The translations under genes were made by a program, and so were the position numbers. A stretch of 62,217 nt of DNA, taken from a virus. Under the pieces are notes generated by a model. That model was not told the DNA's origin, ran no database searches, and saw nothing but the letters and a program-made list of their open reading frames with translations. Every line of letters begins with the position of its first letter. Positions within the stretch are counted from its first letter, which is position 1. Of the stretch, positions 43,387 to 51,024 are shown piece by piece. The stretch spans positions 1 to 62,217 of the IMG/VR virus record IMGVR_UViG_3300013307_000006, one strand, 5' to 3'.

Positions 43387-43713
43387 TTAAAGGTCCAGGA
43401 ACCAGAGGACTTTGTTAGAGTCTTTCGTTGTCACGCATCGGCCGATGTTGAACGTGGCAGGGCGGCCCGCCGCCTCCCAATGCACGTACGCCAGCATTGC
43501 CATCTGCCGGGCTGCTAGGGCTCGCATTCGATTTTCCCATTTCGAGGACATGGCAGTCTTGGGGATGGACCATTGGAAGAATCCCCCCGTCCGAACGCTG
43601 TAGTAGGTGTCCGGGCTGGGGGTCTTGTTGGTCAGGTTGACCTTCTGAGTGCCGAATTCGTTCCCCAGGAAGTCCCGGACCGTGTTGAACTCGTTCTGAA
43701 CTGCCGTTGGCAT
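43387..43713 (-). CDS. Hypothetical protein
   Basis: A 108-residue protein starting at ATG 43713 after repeat B and TGGAG. It has an alpha/beta pattern (EFNTVRDFLGNEFGTQKVN; RMRALAARQMAMLAYVHWEA). The gene upstream (43945) stays open through 300 bases of this one in another frame; this frame looks like the real protein there. Confidence 0.7.
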   Translation of the reverse strand: MPTAVQNEFNTVRDFLGNEFGTQKVNLTNKTPSPDTYYSVRTGGFFQWSIPKTAMSSKWENRMRALAARQMAMLAYVHWEAAGRPATFNIGRCVTTKDSNKVLWFLDL

Positions 43714-43945
43714 GGTGGGGCTCCATTTTCTGGGGAAGGGTCACATGGAATTCGGGTAAGTCGCGGGTTACGTCGTAGGTGGGGACGGAAATTTTCGGTG
43801 TGCAGTCCGGACAGGCGTACTTTATTCGCTGGGGGTACTCCGCGAGAATGGCGGTCCAACCCTTGGGCCACGGGTCGCCTTCATCCAGGCGGATTCCGCG
43901 GCATTCGCAGAAGTCACAAATTAGGTATTGAACGGTCCGAAGCAT
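43415..43945 (-). CDS. Zinc-ribbon protein with overrunning 3' end
   Basis: A 176-codon frame. Only the first 50-70 residues look real: a zinc ribbon CDFCECRG...CPDC, then repeat A encoding TPKISV. The rest overlaps the next gene in another frame for about 300 bases and has the biased composition of a shadow frame. The natural stop may have been lost when repeats A and B arrived, or a sequencing indel is present. Confidence 0.6.
   Translation of the reverse strand: MLRTVQYLICDFCECRGIRLDEGDPWPKGWTAILAEYPQRIKYACPDCTPKISVPTYDVTRDLPEFHVTLPQKMEPHHANGSSERVQHGPGLPGERIRHSEGQPDQQDPQPGHLLQRSDGGILPMVHPQDCHVLEMGKSNASPSSPADGNAGVRALGGGGPPCHVQHRPMRDNERL
43725..43741 (-). repeat. Repeat B
   Basis: GACCCTTCCCCAGAAAA on minus, just upstream of ATG 43713. 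Confidence 0.85.
43785..43799. repeat. Repeat A, one-mismatch copy
   Basis: ACGGAAATTTTCGGT; 44 bases upstream of the repeat B copy in the same junction. Confidence 0.85.
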
Positions 43946-44045
43946 AATGCCCCTTCTCTTCCGATGGAAAGGTGGTGGGTGAGGCTCATGCTGCCTTCCC
44001 GGTCCGGATCATAGTGGCGGTGGATTTGATAGCCATGGTGGGGGA

Positions 44046-44075
44046 ATTGGAGCATGGGAGGGGGAGGGGTGTCAA
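44046..44075 (-). promoter_or_regulatory. Candidate late-arm promoter
   Basis: TTGACA (44070-44075), 18-base C-rich spacer, TCCAAT (44046-44051), with A/T-rich upstream element 44080-44110. It lies just after a terminator and before the first gene of the late block. Confidence 0.6.
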
Positions 44076-44114
44076 GCGGAAATTGAAGAAATTATGAATT
44101 TATAGAAATAAAGA

Positions 44115-44141
44115 AAGAGCCTCGAAATTATCGAGGCTCTT
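44115..44141 (-). terminator. Intrinsic terminator
   Basis: AAGAGCCTCGA pairs with TCGAGGCTCTT, 5-base loop; minus strand continues TCTTTATTTC. It ends the 44170 gene. Confidence 0.9.
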
Positions 44142-44169
44142 GATCTTGGGGTTTTCGTTGCTAGGGGCG

Positions 44170-44697
44170 TTACTGCTCGTTAGGTTTGTCGTGGTCGGCT
44201 GCCATGTCTCGCAAGGCATCGGCAATGGCGTTCTGGTCGTGGCCGCAGCGCTCAACGAGGTCTTGGCCTTTCTTGGTGAGCTTGGCGGTGAACGTCACGA
44301 CACCGGGAGGGATCGGCAGAGACTTGGCGTCGGCGGGGCACTGGATGCTCAGTTGCCAATGCACGTCGCCGGTAATGGGGTCGTCGTACGTCCGGGCGTT
44401 GGAGATGTAAAGCGTGTCGGGGAACCACCACGCCGTCCACCACATGCGGACGGCTGCTTCCATGAGGTTCCAGATTTGGACGTGCGCGAGGTCTTTCTGG
44501 TCGCCTTCCTTGCGGCGGACGATCCCGCATAAAAGAACTCCCCCGCGGTCTTCGGCGTCGGGAACGGGGACGGGGAAGTTAATCGCGGTCATGTCGTGGT
44601 AGTGTGCCCAGACGCCGCTTATCACGTCGAGCCTCACGTCGTCGGTGTACCTGCTCTCCGCGTCGAAAGGCTCGAAAGGGTTAAAAGTGTGTGACAT
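44170..44697 (-). CDS. Hypothetical protein, own transcription unit
   Basis: A 175-residue acidic alpha/beta protein. It is the first leftward gene, bounded by its own promoter and a strong terminator, which points to an immediate-early role. The sequence has several Trp residues (WWTAWWFPDTLY). No family recognised. Confidence 0.7.
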   Translation of the reverse strand: MSHTFNPFEPFDAESRYTDDVRLDVISGVWAHYHDMTAINFPVPVPDAEDRGGVLLCGIVRRKEGDQKDLAHVQIWNLMEAAVRMWWTAWWFPDTLYISNARTYDDPITGDVHWQLSIQCPADAKSLPIPPGVVTFTAKLTKKGQDLVERCGHDQNAIADALRDMAADHDKPNEQ

Positions 44698-45057
44698 GAT
44701 TGTGAAGTGTGACGGGACGGGATGGGGGAGGCAAGAGGAAAATTGATAAAATTCATAATATACACTTTGTGTTGACGCTTAAGGTGGGGAATTGATGAGA
44801 TTATGAATTTCGGGTGGTTTTCTCTAGTGAGTATGCCCAACTACGCACGCCTCCGAACGAATTCCTTACGCCATTCACAAACCGGGGGGGACTATCAGCG
44901 GACCTGGACCACGTTCCCACAGGTCCGGTGCGAGCGGCGGAAAAGAAATTTATGAAGTTGTCAAGTTTTCTCTTGATTTGCCGATTATGAAGCGTAAGGT
45001 ATCGGAAGTGGCGAACGTCGCCGCTGACACCGAAATTTTCCGGATCGAGGTCTTATC
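44698..45057. promoter_or_regulatory. Divergent control region between the arms
   Basis: 360 bases, A/T-rich compared with neighbours. It holds a leftward promoter (-35 44729-44734 TTGCCT, -10 CACACT 44706-44711) and a rightward promoter (-35 44973-44978 TTGATT, -10 TAAGGT 44995-45000). Repeat A is in the rightward leader. A 40-codon frame at 44833-44955 has a weak start and is not called. Confidence 0.75.
45029..45043. repeat. Repeat A variant in the rightward leader
   Basis: ACCGAAATTTTCCGG between promoter and first rightward gene. Confidence 0.8.
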
Positions 45058-45483
45058 ATGCGTATCTCTGATTTCTCCATCGTGGATCATGGCATTGAGA
45101 ATAGCCAGTATTTCCAAGGATGTGGCGTGGCGTTCACATCCTACTCACACGTCACAACTGGCATCGGCGCTAACTTCGCTGAGGCTATCGAGGACGCTAT
45201 CGAGCAAATCGCGAGCGGCGGAACAGCGGACGATACGGATTGGACGGACCTGAGCAAGCGCATCCTGAAACAAATCGGCCGGCGCACCCTTCCGAAGCGC
45301 CCACAGGTCCGCGCGTCCGATAACGAAGATACGTACTATCACGTTTCCATCCGGTACAACGTGGAATCCGTCCCGCCGACTGCCGCACAACTGGCCGAAC
45401 GGCCCGACCCGGTTCCGACGGTGCCGGAGGTTGATCCGGACGACACCGTAGAACATCCGGAACGATTTGACGACATGGCGTGA
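45058..45483 (+). CDS. First gene of the early arm, hypothetical
   Basis: A 141-residue protein. A helical segment (about residues 35-55) follows a short beta start; the C-terminal 35 residues are Pro/Asp/Glu-rich. ATG 45058 follows GAGG. No family recognised. Being first behind the rightward promoter suggests early takeover or a regulator. Confidence 0.7.
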   Translation: MRISDFSIVDHGIENSQYFQGCGVAFTSYSHVTTGIGANFAEAIEDAIEQIASGGTADDTDWTDLSKRILKQIGRRTLPKRPQVRASDNEDTYYHVSIRYNVESVPPTAAQLAERPDPVPTVPEVDPDDTVEHPERFDDMA

Positions 45484-45490
45484 ACCTGGA

Positions 45491-45513
45491 TTCCCTCGCC
45501 TCACGGGGCGAGG
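45491..45513 (+). other. Short stem-loop between early genes
   Basis: CCCTCGCC pairs with GGCGAGGG. No T-run follows; it may modulate expression. Confidence 0.45.
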
Positions 45514-45567
45514 GTATCCCGATTCCCGCGTGGGAACGGCCAGTAGACTCTAACGGGAGCAGCGGCA

Positions 45568-45909
45568 ATGGCGGAATACAACGGCTGGACGAATTATGAA
45601 ACATGGGCAGTAAACTTGTGGCTCGGCAACGATGAGGCACAATATCGTCATTGGTCGCAGGAAGCGCAATCGGCATGGGATGATGCGACCGCAGATCGAA
45701 CGTTTACGCGAGAAGAGAATGCCGCTATCGCGCTTGTCGAAATGCTCGAAACGTATCATGACGAAAACATCCCTTCAGGCATAGACGGCACCGTGTATGC
45801 CGATCTACTTTCCGCCGCATTGTCGGAAGTGAATTGGAAAGAGATTGCTGATGGCTTGCTGGAATCGGTCGATAAGGAAGAAGGGAAAGAGGAAGAAGTA
45901 ACCAAATAA
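45568..45909 (+). CDS. DUF7249-like protein
   Basis: A 113-residue acidic protein with the YNGWTNYETWAVNLWLGND opening characteristic of a small family in phages and plasmids (DUF7249 as I recall it). Function unknown. Ribosome site GGGAGC precedes ATG 45568. Confidence 0.75.
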   Translation: MAEYNGWTNYETWAVNLWLGNDEAQYRHWSQEAQSAWDDATADRTFTREENAAIALVEMLETYHDENIPSGIDGTVYADLLSAALSEVNWKEIADGLLESVDKEEGKEEEVTK

Positions 45910-45952
45910 CCTAACGTCCGATCGACCCCCGCCCTTCCACGGAGCACAAGTC

Positions 45953-46285
45953 ATGCAAACCAAAACCCCAAACATCAATCAAATCCTTTCCCGTCCCGAG
46001 TACAACGCCAGTTCCCGCTACGGCGCTCAAATGGGCCGGAGAAATCAGACACAAGGCGCGCCCGAGTTACTTCACGTTCAGCGCGTGAAGTTTATCGACG
46101 GGGACTATGACGCGGGCGGCGCATATTGGGGCGGGGGTGGGATTCCGCTCTATTGCGGATTCTCCGGACCTGAAACGACGAACGATGAACCCATCATGGT
46201 TTTCGTTCGCGCCCGATCCGCGGAAGAAGCCAAGGTACTAATTGCCGACGAACTACCGGAAGAAGGTTTCACGTTTCTCGGATAG
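45953..46285 (+). CDS. Hypothetical protein
   Basis: A 110-residue alpha/beta protein with a Gly-rich loop (AYWGGGGIPLYCGF). No family recognised; one of a run of small early genes, a common place for host-takeover proteins. Confidence 0.65.
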   Translation: MQTKTPNINQILSRPEYNASSRYGAQMGRRNQTQGAPELLHVQRVKFIDGDYDAGGAYWGGGGIPLYCGFSGPETTNDEPIMVFVRARSAEEAKVLIADELPEEGFTFLG

Positions 46286-46376
46286 GACGTGTTCCGCTTT
46301 CCTCCCCCTCCCCCGCTTGGCGGGGGTGGATAGCGTCACACCTCCGAACCGCGTTCACTTTCTGGGAGAAGCCACA

Positions 46377-46784
46377 ATGGATCGGGAAACCCTGAGCCTT
46401 TACCGCCGGTTCCGCAAGTCTTCGCCGTTCATGCTCGTCGGCCACATGGCCCGCCAAGCGCTTGACGCCGCAAAAACTCTCAAGCGCTTTCGCGAGTTGG
46501 AATCGGCCGGTCTCGTTAAGCTAGAGGTCGAACCCGATTACGATTTCGACTGGTCCGACCTTGACGAAGAATGCCGAAAGCAATACGGGGATGACGGGGC
46601 ATGGACCACACTCACCTATTGGCGCGCGTCTGAGGTCGATGAATGGCAACTGGCCGACTGTTGCAGCGGACACGTCGGGTACGATAACCCCGCCAGTCCC
46701 TTCGAAAACTGTTACGTGATTGACGAGATGAGGGAAGCAATTCGCCAGTACGAAAACGCTACGCTAGGCTCCCTCCCGATCTAA
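46377..46784 (+). CDS. Hypothetical protein
   Basis: A 135-residue protein with an N-terminal helix and acidic middle, start ATG 46377 behind a partial repeat B (TTTCTGGGAGAAG, 46358-46370). The frame upstream to 46242 overlaps the preceding gene and is rejected. No family recognised. Confidence 0.65.
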   Translation: MDRETLSLYRRFRKSSPFMLVGHMARQALDAAKTLKRFRELESAGLVKLEVEPDYDFDWSDLDEECRKQYGDDGAWTTLTYWRASEVDEWQLADCCSGHVGYDNPASPFENCYVIDEMREAIRQYENATLGSLPI

Positions 46785-46868
46785 TCCGCCGGTCGAATTC
46801 CCCTTCTCGCGCCTTGCCCCTGCCGGGCGCGAGTAGGGCAATTCCGCCCTTCCCGAAAGGTTCCTCCC

Positions 46869-47036
46869 ATGCGCCGGATAATCGGATATCTCATTTGGGG
46901 CGATTCCAAAACCAAAACCCCGATTTGCCGTAAGCGTAAACGCAAAGACGGATACCTGGAATATCGATCTGCCCACACTGGCCGTTGGATTTGCCCCGTC
47001 TATTGCCGGCAAGCTTGCGAATTCGTCACGGAATAG
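46869..47036 (+). CDS. Small Cys-rich basic protein
   Basis: A 55-residue protein at ATG 46869 behind AAAGG. It has a basic cluster (CRKRKRKDG) and WICPVYCRQACEF, four Cys able to bind zinc. It could bind nucleic acid. Compact and well placed between neighbours. Confidence 0.6.
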   Translation: MRRIIGYLIWGDSKTKTPICRKRKRKDGYLEYRSAHTGRWICPVYCRQACEFVTE

Positions 47037-47086
47037 GCCCATCGCCAATTCTCGCACCGACCCCTTTACTCTCCCGGAGGTCCGCC

Positions 47087-47299
47087 ATGCTTTCCGATTC
47101 CCGCATCGTCGCGCATTTCCTCAGCCAGGCTATCGCCACGTTCGCCGATGCGAATAAGCGCCGCCAGCTTGCCCATGAGTTGCGCCGCATCCGTAACACC
47201 ACAGGTCGCGCCGCCGCTCGCCTTGTGCTCGTACAAACGTCCGGCGCTTACCTTAGCCAGCAAGCGGACCGCGCGGCCCGTTGCAATCACGCCGATTAA
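47087..47299 (+). CDS. Small helical basic protein
   Basis: A 70-residue, Arg/Ala-rich helical protein with a strong CGGAGG site before ATG 47087. No family recognised. Confidence 0.65.
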   Translation: MLSDSRIVAHFLSQAIATFADANKRRQLAHELRRIRNTTGRAAARLVLVQTSGAYLSQQADRAARCNHAD

Positions 47300-47322
47300 G
47301 ACCTAGACCTGGAGTGTATCAC

Positions 47323-47634
47323 ATGGATCATGCGCCAGATTGTTTGTGCTGCGCGTGTCAAATCGCGAGGGATGGGGTTCCGTGTCATTGCGCGGCGTGC
47401 CGTCTGTGGCGAGCCACTTATGGCGTGAAACTGGCATCGGCATCGGGTCCACCAGCACCAGCACCACCGGAACGCAACGGCACATTGCCCCCCGCCTGGA
47501 TGGATGCCATTTCCGCCGCTGTGGAGCTAGGCGCTAAACGTGCAGCTATTGAACGCAAAGCAATAGCTCTGGCCTTGCAATTCCCCCGCGCAACCAATGA
47601 CGAAGCGCTGCGGTTATTGTTCGGCAGCGAATAG
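47323..47634 (+). CDS. Cys-rich N-terminus small protein
   Basis: A 103-residue protein. The first 30 residues carry CLCCACQ and CHCAACRLW, a probable zinc-binding knuckle. A Pro-rich linker and a helical C-terminus follow. ATG 47323 follows CTGGAG. Last gene before a terminator. Confidence 0.65.
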   Translation: MDHAPDCLCCACQIARDGVPCHCAACRLWRATYGVKLASASGPPAPAPPERNGTLPPAWMDAISAAVELGAKRAAIERKAIALALQFPRATNDEALRLLFGSE

Positions 47635-47639
47635 CTGAC

Positions 47640-47654
47640 ACCGAAAATTTCGGT
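47640..47654. repeat. Repeat A palindrome, exact
   Basis: Between the stop at 47634 and a terminator hairpin. Confidence 0.9.
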
Positions 47655-47663
47655 CCTGTTTCA

Positions 47664-47694
47664 AACCCCCGGTGCCCTTGCGCCGGGGGTTTTT
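47664..47694 (+). terminator. Intrinsic terminator
   Basis: AACCCCCGG pairs with CCGGGGGTT, followed by a run of five T. Confidence 0.9.
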
Positions 47695-47699
47695 CCTTC

Positions 47700-48278
47700 T
47701 CTGGATTTGACTGATTCTCCGGAGGGTATGGTAATGACTCCAGAGCTATCCCCTTACCTTCTACCTAATACTTGTTAGTATTATGTTAGTTATAAGAGAA
47801 CATGATAAGCATATACCTTAATAATAGCTGGAGTTAGGGGGGAAGCGGGGGGGAGCTTCACTTAGAAGGTAGCTCGGCCGCCCTTGCGTCACACACTACT
47901 ACACCCCCCAGCTATTGGGCAAATCCAGAACCAAACCTGCCTCAGCCGCATTATTTGCGAAATACGCGCATCCTGGCACCCCCGTCTCTGGATTTGGACC
48001 TTGCAATTATCGCCAAATCCATCCAGCGGCCCCTTGCGTCCTGGCCCAAGCTACAAGTCTGCCGCATAGCGCCTTGCATTTGCTGGGGAAGGATCGGCCG
48101 CGAACCGACCGAGCTATTGGTCAGACTCCATTGCTTGCACTTGCGATGTCAGCCGAGCCCTTGCGCGCAAGTCACCTTGCGCCTTGCACCTGGACGCCAA
48201 GGGGAACCGAGCTTCCGGAACAAAGAACCGAAATTTTCGGTCCCTTGCAATTTATTCTGGATTTCCCGGATTTTAGAT
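47700..48278. other. Noncoding, AT-rich and repeat-rich region; origin candidate
   Basis: No convincing gene. An AT-rich core (about 47760-47825) holds TAATACT-TGTT-AGTATTA (47766-47783) and is flanked by the inverted pair ACTCCAGAGCTAT (47737-47749) and ATAGCTGGAGT (47824-47834). The rest carries about eight CCTTGC-type hexamers. It resembles an unwinding element plus iterons, but this is inference. Confidence 0.55.
48227..48241. repeat. Repeat A palindrome, exact
   Basis: Inside the noncoding region, 37 bases before the 48279 promoter. Confidence 0.9.
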
Positions 48279-48315
48279 TTGCAAGTCCAGGCACAACTTG
48301 ATAATATTCTCAAGT
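48279..48315 (+). promoter_or_regulatory. Promoter with operator-like inverted repeat
   Basis: TTGCAA (48279-48284), 17-base spacer, TAATAT (48302-48307). ACTTGA...TCAAGT (48296-48315) spans the -10 and start point, where a repressor could act. Confidence 0.72.
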
Positions 48316-48349
48316 CATGAGATGTCACTCGGAGAAAGGCAGGTGAACC

Positions 48350-48445
48350 ATGGCGCGAGCAGCGAAGGACCGCCCTGCAACCAAGTCCCAGGAACAACGG
48401 TCCGAGTTGCCGCCTACTCAACCCTTGCAAAAGGTTCAGACCTAG
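48350..48445 (+). CDS. Possible 31-residue leader peptide
   Basis: ATG 48350 follows AGGTG and the frame ends at 48445, 21 bases before a long stem-loop. The peptide is basic and Gln/Pro-rich. It could be a real mini-protein or a leader whose translation controls the hairpin. Low conservation evidence, so low confidence. Confidence 0.4.
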   Translation: MARAAKDRPATKSQEQRSELPPTQPLQKVQT

Positions 48446-48466
48446 CTCTGGACCCTGGCTCCTACT

Positions 48467-48524
48467 GCGGGGCTCCAGGAGCGTGATGGCAATAGCCGTG
48501 ACGTGGTTGGACCTGGAGCCCCGC
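48467..48524 (+). terminator. Long stem-loop, possible attenuator
   Basis: GCGGGGCTCCAGG (48467-48479) and CCTGGAGCCCCGC (48512-48524), 13 perfect pairs, 32-base loop, then TTTCTTTATCC. Confidence 0.7.
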
Positions 48525-48554
48525 TTTCTTTATCCCCGAAAGGAATCAACGTCC

Positions 48555-48794
48555 ATGGCTGAATCGACCAAGGTGACGTGTCACTCGTGCAAACGGTTCA
48601 TTGGCTTCCTCCAGCCGGACGGCACCGGGCCGATCCTGGACTGTGACAGCAAGGGGTGCCCGCTCGCCAAGCCCCTTGCGAAGTATCAGCCGCGGGAAAT
48701 CCCCGTGCGGCTCGGCCTAGGCGCTGGCAGGGAGTTACCCATCCCCAGAGAACCCGCCAACCCGTTCACCGCTGCATACGAACCGGAGGATTGA
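48555..48794 (+). CDS. Small zinc-binding protein
   Basis: A 79-residue protein with CHSCKRF and CDSKGCPLA, a probable zinc ribbon. ATG 48555 follows AAAGGAA. It overlaps the next gene by one base. No family recognised. Confidence 0.68.
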   Translation: MAESTKVTCHSCKRFIGFLQPDGTGPILDCDSKGCPLAKPLAKYQPREIPVRLGLGAGRELPIPREPANPFTAAYEPED

Positions 48795-48964
48795 TGTCCG
48801 CGAAGTTTCGACCCAAACACGGCTGGACGTACATGACGAACCTTGCCACGTCCACCAACGGCCAGGGGCTTACGGTCAAGGCGGCGACTCACGCCACGTC
48901 TGACCTCATCCTGAAGAAACAACAGGCGGCTCAGCGCCGAGCCCTATACCACCGGAGGAAGTAG
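48794..48964 (+). CDS. Small basic protein
   Basis: A 56-residue basic protein (ending QRRALYHRRK) with CGGAGGA before ATG 48794 and TGATG coupling. Possibly nucleic-acid binding. Confidence 0.6.
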   Translation: MSAKFRPKHGWTYMTNLATSTNGQGLTVKAATHATSDLILKKQQAAQRRALYHRRK

Positions 48965-48965
48965 C

Positions 48966-49883
48966 ATGGAGCCTATCGAGCTTATCGGTGGGGGGCAGTT
49001 CATGCCGATGGACCTGGAGCCATTCCTGGACCGTTCCCACAGGGTAGACCCTGCCTCTTTGCCGGACCTTCCAGCCGGTATCACCCTCGCGGACCTCACC
49101 TATACCATGTGGGAGCGGTTCAAGCAGGACCAAGAGGACAAGACCGCCAAGCGCTTGCTTGCGGAAATCCAGGTCCGCACCGTGGGCTATTTGCCCGCGT
49201 ACGATCCGGACACCGGGTATGACCAGTTCGGATATGACCAATTCGACCAGGACCACGAAGGGCGCGGCCGTGACGGTCTGACGAACGAAGAACGCAATCA
49301 AGACCCGGCAGACCGCGGGCCGCAAGGCCAAGCCGCGCCGATCCAGAAGGAAGTTCGCTACGCCCGCCATGGCGGCATCGACCGCCGCATGTACAACAAG
49401 GGCATTCCGAAGAATAAAGCGAACATGAACGGGCAGATCGTTCGAGCGGTGGACGGATCGGACCGCACCCTGGACCAAGTTTATTTCGATTTGTTTGCAA
49501 ATAATGAGTGCTTTCCGCCCGTGGACCGTCTCACCGACGATGAGCTACTTGCGCGCCTGAGGGAGCTATTCCCCAATCGTCACTTCCGCCAAGGCGGCCG
49601 GCAGAGTGACGCCGTGACCTACAACCGGTGGCGCTACAACAAAGGCAAGCTCGCGTGCCAGCGCGGCACCCTGCCGGCTTACCCAAGCCACCGCTACGTC
49701 CGCACCGATGGGATCATGCTGAAGACCACCGTGCGGGGCAAGTGCATCGAGCGCTGGGACTTCACCGAAGTCTATAAAGGCCGCCAGATGCGGCGAGAAC
49801 TTAACGAACAGCAAAACCAACAGCGGCAAGAGCCGCAGAATGATGAAGACCATGAAACTTTGGATCACCAGCACGAACCGTGA
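48966..49883 (+). CDS. Hypothetical protein
   Basis: A 305-residue protein. A helical N-terminal third, an Asp/Gln-rich linker near 85-110 (FGYDQFDQDHEG), a basic middle, and a Gln/Asn/His-rich C-terminus. Nothing catalytic is visible. It overlaps the next gene by 44 bases. Possibly a DNA-binding or assembly protein. Confidence 0.65.
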   Translation: MEPIELIGGGQFMPMDLEPFLDRSHRVDPASLPDLPAGITLADLTYTMWERFKQDQEDKTAKRLLAEIQVRTVGYLPAYDPDTGYDQFGYDQFDQDHEGRGRDGLTNEERNQDPADRGPQGQAAPIQKEVRYARHGGIDRRMYNKGIPKNKANMNGQIVRAVDGSDRTLDQVYFDLFANNECFPPVDRLTDDELLARLRELFPNRHFRQGGRQSDAVTYNRWRYNKGKLACQRGTLPAYPSHRYVRTDGIMLKTTVRGKCIERWDFTEVYKGRQMRRELNEQQNQQRQEPQNDEDHETLDHQHEP

Positions 49884-50220
49884 AGAGGACGCCAAGCACC
49901 TGGAATCCCTGGGCGTGGTCCTGGGTCGGAACGAAGACGGCACCCTGAAATGGATTCCCGACGCCCACGCAAACAAAGCCCATGGCGTACCGGGCCGCGG
50001 GGACTTCCACGACTGTGAGGCTTCCCCGGACGCCCTGGGGAAGCTGGACCCATTTTGGATGCACCGCTATATCTGGGGTCCGGAGAAGGGCAGCGACCCA
50101 TTCCAGACGCCCAACATCCACACCCGGCAGGTAGGTCCGACCCTGGAGCCTTACGACGAAGAAAAAGCCAAACAGACGCCGACGCACCTGCCGGAAGAAC
50201 CGGACGGCACCCCCGAGTGA
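49840..50220 (+). CDS. Hypothetical protein
   Basis: A 126-residue protein (ATG 49840 or 49843) overlapping the upstream gene. It has an alpha/beta start (MKLWITSTNREEDAKHLESLG) and a Pro/Glu-rich end. No family recognised. Confidence 0.6.
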   Translation: MMKTMKLWITSTNREEDAKHLESLGVVLGRNEDGTLKWIPDAHANKAHGVPGRGDFHDCEASPDALGKLDPFWMHRYIWGPEKGSDPFQTPNIHTRQVGPTLEPYDEEKAKQTPTHLPEEPDGTPE

Positions 50221-50222
50221 GG

Positions 50223-50237
50223 ACCGAAATTTTCGGT
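50223..50237. repeat. Repeat A palindrome, exact, near a start codon
   Basis: Followed by GTTACA then ATG 50244; no Shine-Dalgarno sequence lies between. Confidence 0.9.
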
Positions 50238-50243
50238 GTTACA

Positions 50244-50468
50244 ATGGATGAGCCCGCTGTTCAACGAGCTATCACCAAGCTCACCTGTGCTGCCCTGGCC
50301 GATCCCGACGCGCCAGGATGGCGTGCAACTATTCTAAAACGTCGCCGGGAGCTTTTGGACCTCATATGCCCGACACAGAACCCATCCGAGCCGCAATCCG
50401 CTGGTGGTGTGGCCTTTCCGAGCCCTGGCGGTGTAAGCTCCGAGCCGCGACCCTTAAACGGGCCATGA
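50244..50468 (+). CDS. Small helical protein
   Basis: A 74-residue protein with a helical first half (AVQRAITKLTCAAL; ATILKRRRELLDL) and a Pro/Ser-rich tail. ATG 50244 sits six bases after repeat A. It overlaps the next frame by up to 103 bases. Confidence 0.6.
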   Translation: MDEPAVQRAITKLTCAALADPDAPGWRATILKRRRELLDLICPTQNPSEPQSAGGVAFPSPGGVSSEPRPLNGP

Positions 50469-50722
50469 CTGAGACGGAGATACTGAAGCGGGACGCCCTG
50501 ACCCATCTGACGGCCATGATGGATGGGCTGCAAAAATCCTCCCCTTCCCCAGAAGAGGCGGCCCGTCAATTTGGGCAAGTGGTCCAGGATTTGCTTGACG
50601 GAGCGGCCCCGCCACCGCTCACCACACCGGTCCGTCCGCCCATGCCGGACCCCAACATGCAACTGCCAGGACCGAAATTTTCGGTATCCGATGAGGACGA
50701 CGAGGATTACGGCGAGCCGTAG
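50366..50722 (+). CDS. Hypothetical protein
   Basis: A 118-residue protein from ATG 50366; ATG 50465, which overlaps the upstream stop (ATGA), is an equally possible start and would give 85 residues. The C-terminus is encoded by an exact repeat A (PKFSV) and ends DEDDEDYGEP, an acidic tail. Repeat B also lies in frame near the middle (SPSPEE). Confidence 0.55.
   Translation: MPDTEPIRAAIRWWCGLSEPWRCKLRAATLKRAMTETEILKRDALTHLTAMMDGLQKSSPSPEEAARQFGQVVQDLLDGAAPPPLTTPVRPPMPDPNMQLPGPKFSVSDEDDEDYGEP
50671..50685. repeat. Repeat A palindrome, exact, at a coding 3' end
   Basis: Encodes PKFSV twelve codons before the stop. Confidence 0.9.
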
Positions 50723-50753
50723 CCAGCAATTTATAATTTTCACAATTTCTCTC

Positions 50754-50782
50754 TTGCTTTGCCGATTCAGCCATGGTAGACT
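50754..50782 (+). promoter_or_regulatory. Sigma70-type promoter with A/T-rich upstream element
   Basis: TTGCTT (50754-50759), 17-base spacer, TAGACT (50777-50782); upstream ATTTATAATTTTC. Confidence 0.7.
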
Positions 50783-50807
50783 CCGTGCATCGAAATGGAG
50801 GTCCACT

Positions 50808-51023
50808 ATGGTGACGAACGTTCAAGTCATTGCCCGCACCCGTGACCGAGCCAAGGCCGAACAGACGGCCCGTATGCTGGCCGGTGCGTCCGGGCGCTGT
50901 CTCGGCACCCGTAAGTACGACGCCCGCACCTGGGAGGTCGTGACCCAAACCGAGCTTCCCGTGAAGGAATACAACGCCCTGGTCGCGTTGACCAAGGCAT
51001 TCCACAACCTCCCGAGGAACTAA
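50808..51023 (+). CDS. Hypothetical protein
   Basis: A 71-residue basic alpha/beta protein with GGAGG before ATG 50808, behind a good promoter. No family recognised. Confidence 0.68.
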   Translation: MVTNVQVIARTRDRAKAEQTARMLAGASGRCLGTRKYDARTWEVVTQTELPVKEYNALVALTKAFHNLPRN

Positions 51024-51024
51024 C

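Noticed and set aside
44833-44955. 40-codon frame in the divergent control region
   Set aside because: Weak start context and no family; kept only as a note in the control region entry.
45491-45513. Stem-loop as intrinsic terminator
   Set aside because: No T-run follows and the next gene has no separate promoter in view.
48149-48430. Frames in the 47.7-48.4 kb noncoding region (e.g. 47955-48320 plus, 48149-48430 minus)
   Set aside because: No ribosome sites, odd composition made of CCTTGC repeats, and overlap with a promoter.
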